Shown: piece by piece, positions 1-13,180 of the stretch
Layout of the letters: each line of letters begins with the position of its first letter
Position numbering within the stretch: the stretch's first letter is position 1
Assembly (NCBI GenBank): GCA_000711775.1
Contig: ARYC01017081.1
Coordinates: forward strand, 186,001 to 250,000
Length of the DNA: 64,000 nt
Source: Oxytricha trifallax
Taxonomy: Eukaryota; Ciliophora; Spirotrichea; Sporadotrichida; Oxytrichidae
Direction: 5' to 3'
The notes under the pieces: model-generated
Databases searched by the model: none
What the model was told of the DNA's origin: nothing
Seen by the model: the letters and a program-made list of their open reading frames with translations, nothing else
Position numbers and translations under genes: made by a program

Positions 1-404
1 TCAATTATTTTAAATTTTTCTTATTTTTATTTATTAATTGGCAAAATAAACTTCGTTAAAGAACTTATATATGACTTAAGTATAAAAGTGAGAAAAATTA
101 CATTTAAAAACATGTATACTTCATCTTTCTTTTGTGTTAGTTAAGACCCTATAATTATTTTGATTAAAAAAATAGTTGATCATTTTTAGTCATATAATTT
201 TTATTATTTAAATTTAACACAAACCTCATTACATTAAAATTTCAGATTTTTTTTACGAATATCTTTAATTACTGGTAATTATATTACACAGTTAGATGAA
301 AGAATAAGAATTAAAAGTTTTAAATTTCGCTTCAATTTTAAGAAAGATATGACATCTCCATATTTACAATAGAGCATAATTTGATATGAATGGGGATTAA
401 TAAG

Positions 405-1923
405 ATTTTATTCTAATTATGGTTTGTGATCCTAATAGACAACAATATAACATCTATAAAAGTCTCAAACAGTAGGCCAAGAAATTTGAAGGATACTATC
501 ACTAAAAAACATATAAAAAAGTTTCTATTTTCTTTTCTTATAATTATATTTATTGTTAGTAATACAAAGAATACCTAAAATTAGTAGACTATGAATTAAA
601 AAAAGAAAGTTCCTCCACAATAAGCAGATAAATTAAAATTGTATAAAATAATTAAATATTAAAATGCAAGACTGGAATAGAGCAGAATTAAATCTCTTGT
701 ATTAAGGATCAAGAGATGGGTTTTCGGCAAAAAATTTCCATTAATTGTGTGATAACCAAGGTCCAACTGTTGCTTTTGTCTTAAGCGAATATGGGTAAAC
801 ATTTGGTGGGTATACAAGTTTTTATAATTTTCATAACCTTTATCTAAAAAAACTTTAATTTTAATATTGTGTAATGATCCTGATCTATCAAATGACTAGT
901 TATATACCATTCTAAATAACTAGGATAATTTTATTTTTCATATCCTAATATTCTTATTTGATTATTCGTATTAATTTTTTTTCTTCTTCTTTCATCTTTT
1001 TCACCTCCTAGAAGATGTAAGGAAATATACACTTTATATTATATTTGTACTCTTTTTATTGTTAATTTTAAGCTTCTACCTTAAATAATGTTAAGAATTT
1101 ATTAAAAAATGATAGAATTCTAATGTTAAAGAAAATTATTTTAAAAAAAAGACAATATATATCTTAAAACAATAAATTAAAAATAATATATTTTATTAAG
1201 ACAAAGTGATGTATTATTAAGCCTTCAGTAGAAAAATAATCATTTAGAAAAGACTTGTATTCAATTAGACTAAATTCTTAATTATATCCTTGAAATTAAT
1301 GTCTGATTCTATTAATTATTATATGGTGATGAATTAATAAAAAAATAATGCATTCAATTTTTTTCATTTTATACACAATATAATGATTTTTATTATTATT
1401 TAAATTGTAACCATTAGACCATAATCACCATTTAGAAACTAAATTAGTATCATTTATAGTATTATTAATTTTTATAAATAAGTTTAACATTAATAACAAT
1501 ATGTGTCAATAAAAAATTTAGATTTCTTTTATATTATATAAAGTTAGCCTTAAGTATTTTACTACTTACTTCTACTATTAAATAAAATTATAAAGTGTTT
1601 CATGGACATCTAATAATTCTTAGATTGGAGATAGCAAAGCATTCCTGTTTTAGTTAAATAAAAAATCCGTTCATCCGATTGGTCAAAACTTTGATTATTC
1701 AGTTCACCATAACCCAGATTACCTGATTACATTTGGAAATGGTTTTGACTTATTCGTGTATAACTAGTGTGATATTAACAGAAGTAGTTATTCTTAACTT
1801 GGGCGAACATATTCGCTTCCTTTAGGCTATGTATACGACTCATAAGAATCAAATAGGTATTTAGCTGGTGAGTAAAGTTTTAGAGTCTTAGAAATTGAAG
1901 TATACTCAGTTTAAATCACTTGA
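405..1923 (+). CDS. RING/B-box-TLDc family protein, copy 1, C-terminal part
   Basis: This is the 3' part of a gene whose start lies before the window. The first readable piece (from about 405) contains CDPNRQQYNIYKSLK and GYYHQ, matching the pre-TLDc region of the copies at 14.7 and 24.2 kb. After a probable intron of about 31 nt (GT at 640, AG at 670) comes the first half of a TLDc domain (671-819), with LLYQGSRDGFSAKNFH, CDNQGPT and TFGGYT. The second half (1597-1923) runs from SWTSNN through LFQLNKKS to the family-typical end RVLEIEVYSV, followed by TGA. TAA and TAG are read as Gln. The halves are separated by an insert bounded by AAGT repeats. TLDc domains occur in proteins linked to oxidative-stress protection and V-ATPase control (OXR1, NCOA7); the role here is unknown. 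I saw no frameshift in the TLDc part. Confidence 0.75.
820..1596. other. IES inside TLDc domain of copy 1 (pointer AAGT)
   Basis: The first half of the TLDc domain ends ...TATACAAGT at 819 and the second half resumes after AAGT at 1593-1596. Removing 777 bp with one pointer copy restores TAT ACA AGT GTT TCA TGG (YTSVSW) in frame. The insert lacks GT...AG ends, so it is not an intron; it fits a ciliate IES with a 4-bp pointer. Its interior is AT-rich with no convincing coding sequence. Confidence 0.8.
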
Positions 1924-3602
1924 TTATTTTATATTTGCAAATTATAATTTAACATAACTAATTCAATATACTTCTAATTAAATGATAAAATTCTTAAATA
2001 GTTTTATGAACTATGAGACAAACATTTTATATGATTTTTTATACAAGAACAAGCATATAAATCTTTAAAATCAGTGAGTAATAAAATTATATTTATAAGG
2101 AATACTGCTCAAGGCATCTTTTCTAGAAAGCGGAGACCTAGTGGAGCTTTATTTTTTTTTCATTATTCATTTTCATGATACTTTAATTTCTGTATAATAT
2201 ACCGAAATTGTTGAAGGAACTAAAAGGTCTATCTGGTCTGGAAAAGAATGATTATCTTGAATATCAATTAAAATTATTGGCTTCATTTTAATAGATTTTA
2301 ACAGTAAGCCTTTTATAAAACAAGTGAACTCTAGTAATTAACATAATTGTGATCTATGTGAATATAATAATAATATGTTCAACGATAAAAAAAAACAAAA
2401 TTTTCCCAGTTTTTAATAACTTGCAAAAATTTAAGAGAAGGCATAAATTTTTAAATTGAAAAAATATATAAAATTGAACAAATTTCAAAAGAGCAGGAAG
2501 GAAACAAGTTTATGCAAAATTGACACAAGGAAATACTGATGAATTACAAATTCGACAAAAGTTCAAAAGATGGCAGCGAAAATGAAAGGGGCTTAAATTT
2601 GGATACTAATTTATATTTTTATTATTATTTCATATTTATAATTTGCAATATAATTCTATTTTGTATTCGAAACCAATATTGCTAATTAATATTTGTTGAA
2701 TATCTAATTTTTAAAATCCATATGTATTTGTCAAAATAAATTAATTCTTAATGAATAAATAATAGTTAGTGGCTTTTTACAAAGTTAAAATCTAAACGTT
2801 TTAACTTGTTTTACCATATGAAAATCATTGAATTAATGTAAATTACTATCCTTAATTTGGCTTTAAAATTATCTAAATTTACCAATTTTAAATTCTAGTT
2901 ATATTTAAACAATTTATGGAGATGATTTAACTATAATTAATAATCTTAAAATATTTTCTTTTTAGACTGATTTTAAAATTCTAGACTTAAATTAAAATTT
3001 AATATTTTAAAAGTAAGTTATTATAAAATAAAGGCAAGTTATAATATATATATATATATATATATATTTACTTAAGTATAAACATTTTTTTGGTTTGCAA
3101 ATTATTAATTGTTTTTAAATACTAAGCCAATACTGAAAATTTAAAATCATAAGGGCGTCTCACATTTAGAGAAACATTAATCAAATTATAAGCTTTGATT
3201 CAAAATATTCTTTAGATATGGGTATAATTAAGTCAAATTAGAACAAAAAGATAAGTATTACTCATAAATATATTTTAGCAAATCATAATATATTTTTACT
3301 AAATAGATTATTTCTTCCTTTATATATATATAAGAAATAATGTAATCTTTTCTAATATTAAATATACAAATCTGAAAATTAAAATTTAATCACTTTAAGT
3401 TAATAAATTGACATTTTTTTTAATTTCAAGGCTTGAACTCAACTATTATGCTTATTTCGATAAAAAATTAAGAATTGTATAAATATATGAAATTAATACT
3501 GTAAGGTTTCTATCTTTATAACTTTAAGGTATAATTTAAAATAATTGGTCAATAAGACAAAAATCCTCTTTTATTATTATTAAAATACTAAACTATAAAA
3601 AG
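1924..3602. other. AT-rich spacer between copy 1 and copy 2
   Basis: No coding-like frame that I can support. It holds poly-A/T runs, a (TA)n tract at 3043-3067, and probably the 3' flank of copy 1 and the promoter of copy 2. Confidence 0.5.
3043..3067. repeat. (TA)n microsatellite
   Basis: About twelve uninterrupted TA units in the spacer upstream of the second RING/B-box-TLDc gene. Confidence 0.9.
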
Positions 3603-6600
3603 ATGTCATACACCTGTTCACAATGTAACTAATTTTAGAACTTGACTGATTTTTATAAATACTGTCTTAAATTTATATGACCAACAGAAAGCCTATTGAA
3701 CTTAATTGCAAATGCACTAATATTTGCTTAAGTTGCTATCAGAATATTGCAAGTGATGAAAATTAAAATGAAACTATTTTATCTCAATGCTGTACTTTAA
3801 GTTTCTATTAAATTATAATTTGATAATTAAGCATCAGATCTGGAGAACCGAATGTTAATGAGATGTTGATGGGAAAAATAGAATCTTAAAATTCACTCTT
3901 TATCACATGTGATAACCATTAAACTGAAATGGATTTACAATATTGTATTGAATTTAAACCTTAAATCATTTTTAAGAGGTATTTCCAAAAATCCTAATTT
4001 AATTTGGCTATAACAATTTGCCATTTTAATTTTAAATCTAATCAATTTCCCTACTCAAAAATTATCTTGTGAATTTATGTATTTTAAGTTTCCATGATCT
4101 CGATTATTTTTAATTGAAAGAATATATTTTTTAATAAAAAGATTTGAAAAGAATATTTAAAATATTTAATCAACTATCAATTTTTTTAATTTTTAGATTT
4201 TAATATCTTATTAAAAATCATATTCATTTATTTTTATAGAAAGCCACAAAAATGATCTTTTCATCTTTTTTATGAATATATCTAACATTTTTTAGAGGCA
4301 AATATAAAGAAAAATACTCTAATAACATATCAATCTTTTCTTCAAAAATTATAATATGTTAGAAAATCATGTTTAAGACTGCAAACTCATTTTCTAGCAT
4401 ACTAATTAATAAAATAATATTTATATCTTTTGTATCAAACTGGATAAAATTAGTATTAACAAACAAAAATATATTGCTTAAACATATACATATTCTAATA
4501 ATTATTGCTATAAGACTATAAAGAATACAAATATTAAACCAAGTAAAAGAAATTATCAAAATAATTCGTAAATTTACTTCTTTAATACATAAATTATTTA
4601 TAATTCCATATATTTTGTAAACAAGTAATAGCTATTTAAATTTATAATTAATTTTAAAGTATTCCATATAATAGAATAAGAATGATTTATATTATAATTT
4701 TATATCGTTCAATCATTATCAATTTAATTTTTTTAAAAAATTATAGCAGGTTTAAATGCTAGATTCCAGTATGCGACTATTGTCTCGATAATAAAATTTT
4801 TTTTATAATAAAACAAAAATGATGATCATAAAACTCATTAAATAGTTAAAATGTCTAAGAGTAAGTTTACAAGCTACACCAACAATAATAATTATTTAAA
4901 TTAAAAATTTATTATAATTAAACATGATATAATTTAAATCTTAATTTTTCTATATACCCATATCTTAAATGATTAATTTTTATAGAATGTCATGAGAATC
5001 TTTGAAGAGTACTAAATTGAGAGTATAATTTTTAATTTATTTATTATAAACATGAAAGCATAGCTTGGTTAGTAAAGTGACAATGAAATCTCAATGAACT
5101 CAATACAATTAAAGCAAGTTATATCATAGGTAACTAAAATGATAATATATAATGATTTTAAATTATGCTTGGGACCTACATTAATGAAGAATAAGCATCT
5201 TAAATTGATATGAATTTAATATTTTAATTGACTTCAGGAATTACTTGATTGATCCTACTACCCTCTAATCAAGTTCAAGCACTGAACCCAGCTTGTTTAA
5301 CAAGGATGGCTTAATTCAGATCTAATAGTTTATATAAGATCAAATCATTTAACAGTTAAAAGAATTAAAAATAATATTAGTTTTAAATAATTTTGAACCT
5401 CAATCAATACCCCCAAAATCCCCTATAAAATTTGATTTAGTTTTTATTCATTAATGCTGCAATTACTGTATAGTTTACTTATTTTAATTGGGTTTTGTGG
5501 GATTTATGGCTTAAATTGTAATCTAAGCAGTATAGAAAGCGAATTTGTTTTTATATATATTAAAAATCTAATCATAATCTAAGAGTATAGTGAAAGTTCA
5601 CTGAACTCAATCGTTTCAAGTTAGTGTTTGATTGTATACATGGTTATTTAATTTCTTAGTTTTTCTTAATTTTGTTTTTAGTGCTCAAGCCTCTTAATCC
5701 ACTATTATAGTTTTATATAAAAATGCTTGAAATATTTCATTAAATCTAATCATTTTTGAGGCAAAAGTAATAGTCTTTCTTATAACTCTTTTTTTAAATT
5801 TGTGCTTGAGCCATTTATATATGCTGTGTCTTATTTCCAATCTTCTCTCTGGATAGTATCCTGGAGTGCCTAATTAATTTCCTAATGTTAGAGACTTGCC
5901 CTCTTTGACCTATGTTGATAGCATATATTTGAAAAAAAAAAGATCAATCATGATATTTTCTGTCAATATTTCTCTATGAACATAGTTAAGTTGTGAAGGT
6001 CTTCAGCCATCCCTCTCAACTATCTTTAACATTATCTAGCCATTTTTTCTCTTGCCGAAGAATAATTTAAAGCATTTTGATTAGAAGATTTCTAAATTCT
6101 ATTTAATATCATTTAATTAAATTTCATCAAGCTAAATTATATGCCTACCTACACTTTTTTTATTTTGTCTTTAAATGGCCTAATACTAATTTTCAAATTT
6201 CATTAAGAAATTTATATCTATAATGAACTATTAAACGAAAAATCATGTAGTTATATATATATATATCAAATAATACGTCAATCTTCACTACCTTATCTCC
6301 AAGAGTAGGGTATATTTCAAGGGAAGATCTATGTCAGTAATCTATAAGATAGAAATCTAACTTGCCTCGATTTTCCATAATTTTTATGATCTCAAAGACT
6401 GAAAAGTAATGAAACTCTCAACTAATTTCATCATTTTGACTTACTCTTATATCTCGATTTTTAGAAAGTCTGTTGGATTTTATTGATCTTATTTTTCTTT
6501 TAGAATTATACTTTTCAGTCTCATCATGAATAAACACAAAATTTTGAATGTTAAGTTTTTAAGTTTTTTGAAAGAAACTTTTGTAAGAATAGGGAAACTC

Positions 6601-9600
6601 ACTGATATAAATTTATAATCGAATATATAATTTAAATTAGTCTTATAAAATAAAACAATAAACTCTATGATTCTCTTATGCGATTGACTATCCTATTAGA
6701 TAATTCATTCTTTTTATAGATAATGCCTATAAACTAAGCAGAGATTTTAAGCTCTGAGAATTGGCGATGAAACATCACGGCTCTCAAGCCAGAGAGATTA
6801 GCACTCATTTAAGAATTCTTTTTCGTTGATGAGATTTTCAATATGTTGCTACTATCATTTAAGGGTCTGTTAGGCTAAACTAAGTTGCTCTATCATTAAA
6901 ATTAAATGCTATTAGATAGACTAAGAGACATATATGAGATTTATGGTGGAGCTGGCTTAAAGAGTAATTTAGAATTGGCTAGAGTGATAAATATAATCAT
7001 CACATCCATAAATCAACTTAATCAAAAATTTATTAATCTTACTATCATAAATTACCCCAGGTATACTCACTTAGATTACTTATTTGAATACCACAAACCC
7101 CTTCATATACCCTTATCAAGTATGCATTAATAATTGTCTTATTTTATTAATAAATAACTCAATCAACTAATGAAGGAGTTTTGAGGATTTTAATGAGGGA
7201 AGAATTTAAACAAACTTTTGAAGAAAATGTAAGTCATGTCCATAGCTCAATCTAATTTGAAATTGATGCCAAGATTATTATTATTTTATTTTTACTTCGA
7301 AAATAAAATCTTTATCGCTATCATTCATTAATTTATTCTAATTTATTCAACAAAAATAGTAATAAACACTTATAAATAATGAATATTTAATTATGATATA
7401 TCTTCTTTAAATAAAATTAAATTAATATATTTACGAACAAATATAAAATATTTTTTAAAAAATAAATCTCTTATTCCAATAAATAGTCAATAGACGACTA
7501 TAGCTAAAACTATATAATTTAAAAAAAAAACTAATTATATATATAATTCTCAAAAAGATAACTCAAAATGAGCTAAATCAAAATTAAATTGAATTAAATG
7601 ATAGCTATTTCCAAAAATAAATAAAATTTTATATTGTATCTGACAATATAATTATTTAATCCATGTTTTTTGTTTTGTTTTATAGAGTGCTTAATAAATT
7701 TACACTAAATATTATCTAATATTAAATATAAATTTGTTCATTAATCCTAAAGATTAAAATGTTAAGTATTATATTAATTTTAGTTTTAGAATAATAATAA
7801 ATTTTCAGCAATAACAAAGAGTCATGCATGAATTAATCCTTTATTAATAATTTTTATTTAAATTTAAGACGGAGATAAATTAAAACTTTAACCTTTTCAA
7901 TACCGATTTATCTAATAAGATTTAAGCTATAGATGAAATTAATGAAAAAATTCTCGAAAATGAGTAATTGAAGGAATAATCTGACATATAAATGTAAGCC
8001 TTTGTGGAAAATATTGAAAATTTAAGATAAAGTTAAGACCAAATATCTTTAAAATTATTAGAATCATAATCATCATTAAAGCATAATTATGATAATAAAA
8101 TATAAATTAAAATTTTATCGTTATAGTATAAAGTTATATCATATCATTAACATTTTTTTATCTAAAATTATTATTTATATATTATAAGCTTATTTTTTTT
8201 GATACACTTAAACTTATTAATAATAATTTTTTTATTATTCTTTGAATACATTTGATTTGGGAAATTAAATTATAATTAATAAGTTAAAATAATTAAAAAG
8301 TGGCAGTTAACTTTCTAATAATATTCAATATGGTGCTTGTTCTATAGAAAATTCAAAATTAGCTCGAATTAACTATTGGCAGTACCTTTCTATCGCATCC
8401 TTGGAGTTAGGTTAACTTTAGTTTAATTTTGGCAAAAATATCAACTAAACAAATCACCAAAAATTAAAGTCGAGTTATCTCGCTCTGGGAATGCGATAGA
8501 GGGGTACCGCCAATAGTAAAGTCCAGCTTATTTTTAATTCTCTATCGAACAAGTACCATATTTTCTAGGTTTCACTTCAGTTAACTGCCACAAATTTCAT
8601 TCCTTATTAATTATTAATTTATTTTCCCTAATCGAATGTATTCCTACAATAATAAATTTTGAAAAAATTGAATATTATTCAATAATCTTTGTGAAATTTC
8701 TGAACTTAAGAAGCATTTCTATTTTTTAAAAACTCTAAAGTAGTAATAAATAAGCAATTTAAATTTAAGGTTAATACATTAATTTTCTTATTGTTAATTT
8801 AAGTTTTACTGAAAAAATTTAATTAATTTAATTTATAAAACATATTAATTATTTAAGCAAGAGTTTAAATCTGACTTTGATATTCAATTAAATAGCTTAG
8901 AAACAAGAATTATAACTCTTCAAAAAGAAAATGAGTAATTAATTGAAAAAATAAGCAATACTGATTCAAATTAAAACTCTTTAATTTTATAAGTACAAGA
9001 AAGTAAATTTAATTGCTTAAATAAAATCTAGCTTTTAGATGATAAATTTGCTGAATACAGCGATAAAATTGATTCTCTCTAGTTATATACCTAAAATCAA
9101 ATTAAAGATTAGGACAAGAAGCTTATGGAATTCTTTTAATATTAATAATATGTCTGTTGGTAATTTTCAATGATTTAAACCAAAATAAATCAATTATTAT
9201 TTTTTATCACTTACTTATTTAAGAATTTAATAGAAATAAATTTTAGAGAGAGATATAATAAATAAATTGATAAAATCATAAAAAATACTCATAAATCTAT
9301 TATTTAGAATAAAGCAAATAAATGATTAAAATATAAAATTTATATTATAGTTAATGTTTAATAAAATTAGTTTATCTTTAAAACAAATTATAAAATTTTA
9401 ATTTTCATTTAATTCTAAGAGAGTATGATATCTAATGTAACTGCTTTAGATATTACTTAATATAAAGAAAAATTTTCCTATGTTAAAAATAATTAAAATT
9501 AAAATATTGAGATAGAATTTTAGTTTTCTAATGTTTATCTAAATTTAAATTTGTAAAAATTAAATTAAGAGCATTTATGATTTAGAGAAAATTACATACA

Positions 9601-12335
9601 TATATTGATTTTATTTATATCAGGTTCATTAATATATTTATGTTATAATTTAACATTATAAAGGTTTTTTCAATTAATTTATTATTATTAGTTAGCCTAA
9701 CCTCTTATTATTAGAATGAAATATTGTGGAAATTTTTTTTAAATCTATGTTATTAAAAACTAATCAACGGGCTTTCATGATAAAACACTTTTATAAACAA
9801 TAATAATCCCATTTTTATGAATAATGATAAATAATATGGAACATATTAATTCTATTACTTGTTTCCTGAAAGACTTCTTAGACCTTACAAATTATTCATT
9901 TTATTTATTAAAATAATCATATTTATAATAATAAAATAAATAATCGCATACCAATTTTTATTATTTTTTAATAATTTAATAATATTGATAAAATCATTGA
10001 AAAGATTAACTAACAAGAAGAATAAATATTGAAAAGTGATTCAGAGTATCAAAATTTAATACAATAACTTTAGAGTATTTAAAAAAACTAAGAGTAAGAA
10101 GCTGAGAAAACAATATTAATCTAAACTTAGCTATAGCAAATCTAAGATTAAGAGGATTTCAAAATATTGACAAAGTAGTTAGAGGCTGTTAACTTAAAGC
10201 TTGAATAAATTAAAAATTAAAAATTTTACTAAAGTATATTTTAGGTTTTAAATAAATTTATAAAATGATATATTTGAGATAAATACTTAGCATATTTATA
10301 AATTTTGAATAATAACTGGAAGATAGTAAATTAGTTCAAAATAGTTTTGATTAAAGAATACAAAGTATAGAGTAAGAATTGAAATTTGCCAATATTTCTA
10401 TTCAAAAAAATAAAAGTGAACTAGAATCTGCTATAGAGAAGTAATTCTAATAGCTCTAAGATGTTAATAACTACTTTTTGATATAATATAAATATATTAT
10501 TTTACTTATCTATATTATATTTATATTTATTATATAAAACTTATTGAACGAGCAAGATTCAATTAAGGCTTAATATGATTCTTTTACAAATGAGTAAATG
10601 CAAAAGATCAATTAGCTGAAAGAGTATTATGAGCAAAATATATAAATGGAAAATAAGTAGTAAAAAGAAGAAGAAAAATAAAATAATGATGTATTACACA
10701 GTGATTAAGAACATGCTGGTTCTGTCTAAAAAAATACTGGGAAAATCAATAATAAAATACTCAATAATTAATAAAAAAAAATTTTTAGAAAGTAATATAT
10801 TTATTAAAATATGTATGTTAATATTTATTTAATTAATTAATATATGTTAAATTTTTATTAAATATAATTTAAATAAATATTTTACTAGAATTATAATCAT
10901 TTAATATTCCCTTAATTAAATACCATAATAGGAAGAATAAAAATCTTAATTTATTAATGAAGGAATACAATCAAAAAAAAGATTAATCATTCTATAAAAT
11001 TGAAATTTTTTATTTTAATATTAACTAAAAAGTAAAATATATTAGATTTAATATTCTAAGTATAATTTTTAATACAAAATTTCTAAAAATAAATTATCCA
11101 AGTTTTATAAACATATTTTTAATATATGTTAAATTAAAAATTATTATTTAATAGTTTATTTAAAATACTTAATTTTTCAAATTTAAATATAAATCTAAAA
11201 TAATGATAACACTACTGCCATAGACACACTTCCATCCATAGAAGATTAATTTTAATTATCTGATTAAGATAAAAAGAAGATATTTAAAGGTTTAGTTGAT
11301 TAAGAAATTAATAAAACTTAACTTAGTGTCCTCAAAAAGTCGAAAATATTCTATTAATATAAAAATATATTTATGATTTAAAGCCTTTCAAACTTTTAAG
11401 TTAAATTTCTTTATATTATATAAATATTTTTAATATAAAACATATTCAAATAGAGAATAAAACTAGGAAATTATATAAGCTTAAAATAAAATTATAATAA
11501 CAAATTATTTTAGTTTTACAAATATAATTTACCTTCAATAATCTAACTATTCCCAAATATAATATAAAACGATATTTTAATTAGAAATAATACAAATAAT
11601 TTTACATGCATATTTCTTGTGCTTAATATAATTAATATTATTGAAAATATCTGATTATTCTACCAAGTATTATAAGCTATTGTATTGTGGAACTCGTGAT
11701 GGCTTCACTGCTTCTAAATTTCATGAGATGTGTGATGGAAAGGGACCTACTATATCTTTCTATTTGAGTGAATGTGGGTTAGTTTTTGGAGGGTATGCAT
11801 CTGTTAATATATTATATTCATATTAATTAAATTAATATTAGGGGTCAAATTAATAGTTTAACTTTTCATAATCTTTATTTCATTATAACAATTTTAAAGA
11901 TAGTTGAATCATATCCAATTAAAATTATTACTAAGTTTTATAAAAATCAATCAATAAAATGCTCTTATATTTTGCATTTATTAATAATAAATCTCTTTCA
12001 TGGACATCGCCACCTGAAGAATATGGAAAATTTTATAAAGACCCTGATGCCTTTGTGTTCAGTTTGAGCAATAGTTCCATCCATGAGCAATATTAAAATT
12101 AAGATTATACAGTTTATCACCATAAAATAGTAATTTGTAAGTTTGGAGGGGGAAATATGGGATTCGATATTTGCATTACAGATAATTGTGACTAGAACAA
12201 CAATAGTTTTAGTTATTTAGGGGGACCTATGAACTACCAAAAGAATTAACGAAGAATACAGAGGCTGCAAATAAATATCTAGCTGGATAGCACTAATTCA
12301 AAATATTAGAGATTCAGGTATATTCATTATAATGA
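3603..12335 (+). CDS. RING/B-box/coiled-coil/TLDc protein, copy 2, interrupted by IESs and transposons
   Basis: The start ATG opens MSYTCSQCNQFQN, the first Cys pair of a RING finger. The second part, KPIELNCKCTNICLSCYQN, follows one base out of frame at about 3690. B-box pieces follow: CDNHQTEMDLQYCIEF near 3910, CQIPVCDYCLDN near 4760 and HKTHQIVKM near 4830. Pieces at about 4990-5370, 7880-8110, 8855-9140, 9420-9580, 9985-10215, 10325-10470, 10545-10775 and 11205-11345 are Glu/Lys/Gln-rich heptad-like coiled coil. The TLDc domain lies at about 11650-11802 (LLYCGTRDGFTASKFH) and 11995-12335 (end FKILEIQVYS, TGA). RING plus B-box suggests a TRIM-like ubiquitin ligase; this is inference. A G run at 12220-12224 is one base short for the frame: LGGTYELPKEL, matching copy 1 LGRTYSLPLG, is reached only by adding a base. 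This is a frameshift or an assembly error. A TBE remnant and a foldback element sit between coding pieces. Confidence 0.65.
5440..6130 (-). pseudogene. TBE 57-kDa zinc-finger/kinase remnant
   Basis: The complement of about 5825-5870 reads GTPGYYPEREDW, identical in type to the activation-segment sequence of the near-complete 57-kDa protein at 28.05 kb. Flanking sequence is recognisable but broken by stops and frameshifts. Only part of the kinase domain remains and no zinc finger is visible. Confidence 0.7.
6650..7115 (-). pseudogene. TBE 42-kDa transposase remnant, N-terminal part
   Basis: The complement of 6720-6790 matches the near-complete element around 24800-24870 (MFHRQFPELRSLLSL region), and the match continues to the expected start about 80 bp inside the terminal repeat. 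The catalytic DDE part is deleted at the junction with the kinase remnant. Confidence 0.75.
8234..8652. mobile_element. 420-bp foldback element (family F1, copy 1)
   Basis: The two halves are inverted copies: the left outer end ATTATTCTTTGAATACATTT pairs with the right outer end at 8625-8652, and inner blocks pair (GGCAGTTAAC with GTTAACTGCC; CTATCGCATCC with GGAATGCGATAG). No coding capacity. A second copy with the same length and shared inner block (TAGTAAAGTCCAGCT, TCTATCGAA) lies at 55.7 kb. It falls between coiled-coil coding pieces of the copy 2 gene, probably within an IES. Confidence 0.8.
11803..11994. other. IES inside TLDc domain of copy 2 (pointer ATCT)
   Basis: The first TLDc half ends GCATCT at 11802 and the second starts after ATCT at 11991-11994. 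Joining restores GCA TCT CTT TCA TGG (ASLSW) in frame. At 192 bp it sits at the same protein position as the 777-bp and 736-bp inserts of copies 1 and 3, but with a different pointer. Confidence 0.8.
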
Positions 12336-13180
12336 TAGTAAATAATGAATATACATATCAATTATGATTAAGAAGTAACAAACTTTTAATTATATTGAAA
12401 TTTAATTTATCTTTTTAAATATTTACATTATAATAATGATTGATAAACTTTATTAGATTTTAGATAGAAGTTAAATTTTAAGGTAATTAATAATTTAATA
12501 AACTAATAATGAAAGTTTCGATAATGGTTAAAGTGCGGTTGTATAGGTCACATAACCTATTGATATATAATTTTTTAATACTTGAATATAAGTCATAAAT
12601 TAATTTTTTTAATGAGACCATTTGAAAAATCTACTTTCTTAATAAAAATTCGAATAATTATAAGTTAATTTTTTTGTTTGTTGATAATCTATACTTTTAA
12701 TTCTAATAAAAAATGAGATTTTAATTTTATTCTAATTTTTATTCACTTATTATATAAAATGTTAATCAAATATTTTATTACAATAATAAATGTTGAGTGG
12801 TTTATGGTTTTAGTATTGAAAATTTTAAATTTAATAAAAACCATTAAAACTTAATGTATATAAATAAAGAGGCAAAGAGGAAAAGATAAGAATATCATCT
12901 ATTTATGACGATTATATTTTATTTTATTAACTATTTTTGTTTTAGCTATACTAATTATAATCTTAGAGTTGTTTTATTTATAATACCTTAATATTTTGAA
13001 TAATTTAATTGAATAAATTTATTAGAAATAATATCTAAATAAACAAATGGAAGAAAAAGTATTAAAATTAGATTTAGTTATTGGACAATAATAAAAATCC
13101 TAAATTATTTAAAAATGTGAGATAAATCTTAATTATAGTGGATCAATTTCATAAATTTGTATTATTAATATTTATACTTT
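12336..13180. other. AT-rich spacer between copy 2 and copy 3
   Basis: No supportable gene. It presumably contains the 3' flank of copy 2 and the promoter of copy 3. Confidence 0.5.

Larger units (their letters stand above)
5405..7191 (-). mobile_element. Internally deleted TBE transposon remnant (TBE-1)
   Basis: The left end reads CAATACCCCCAAAATCCCC and the right end is its degenerate inverted copy (AAGGAGTTTTGAGGATTTT). Both resemble the near-complete TBE at 24.4 kb. A 3-bp AAT target duplication flanks it (5402-5404 and 7192-7194), matching the ANT target of TBE elements. On the - strand the left part encodes part of the 57-kDa kinase and the right part the transposase N-terminus. The 22-kDa gene is gone. 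At 1.79 kb against 4.1 kb it is an internal deletion derivative, inserted between two coding pieces of the copy 2 gene. Confidence 0.85.

Noticed and set aside
820..1596. Insert in TLDc copy 1 as an intron
   Set aside because: No GT...AG ends; 4-bp direct repeats and frame restoration fit an IES better.
4359..4559. Hydrophobic open frame on - strand
   Set aside because: Ile/Phe/Asn-rich translation typical of random AT-rich DNA; no support from neighbours; it overlaps the B-box locus on the other strand.
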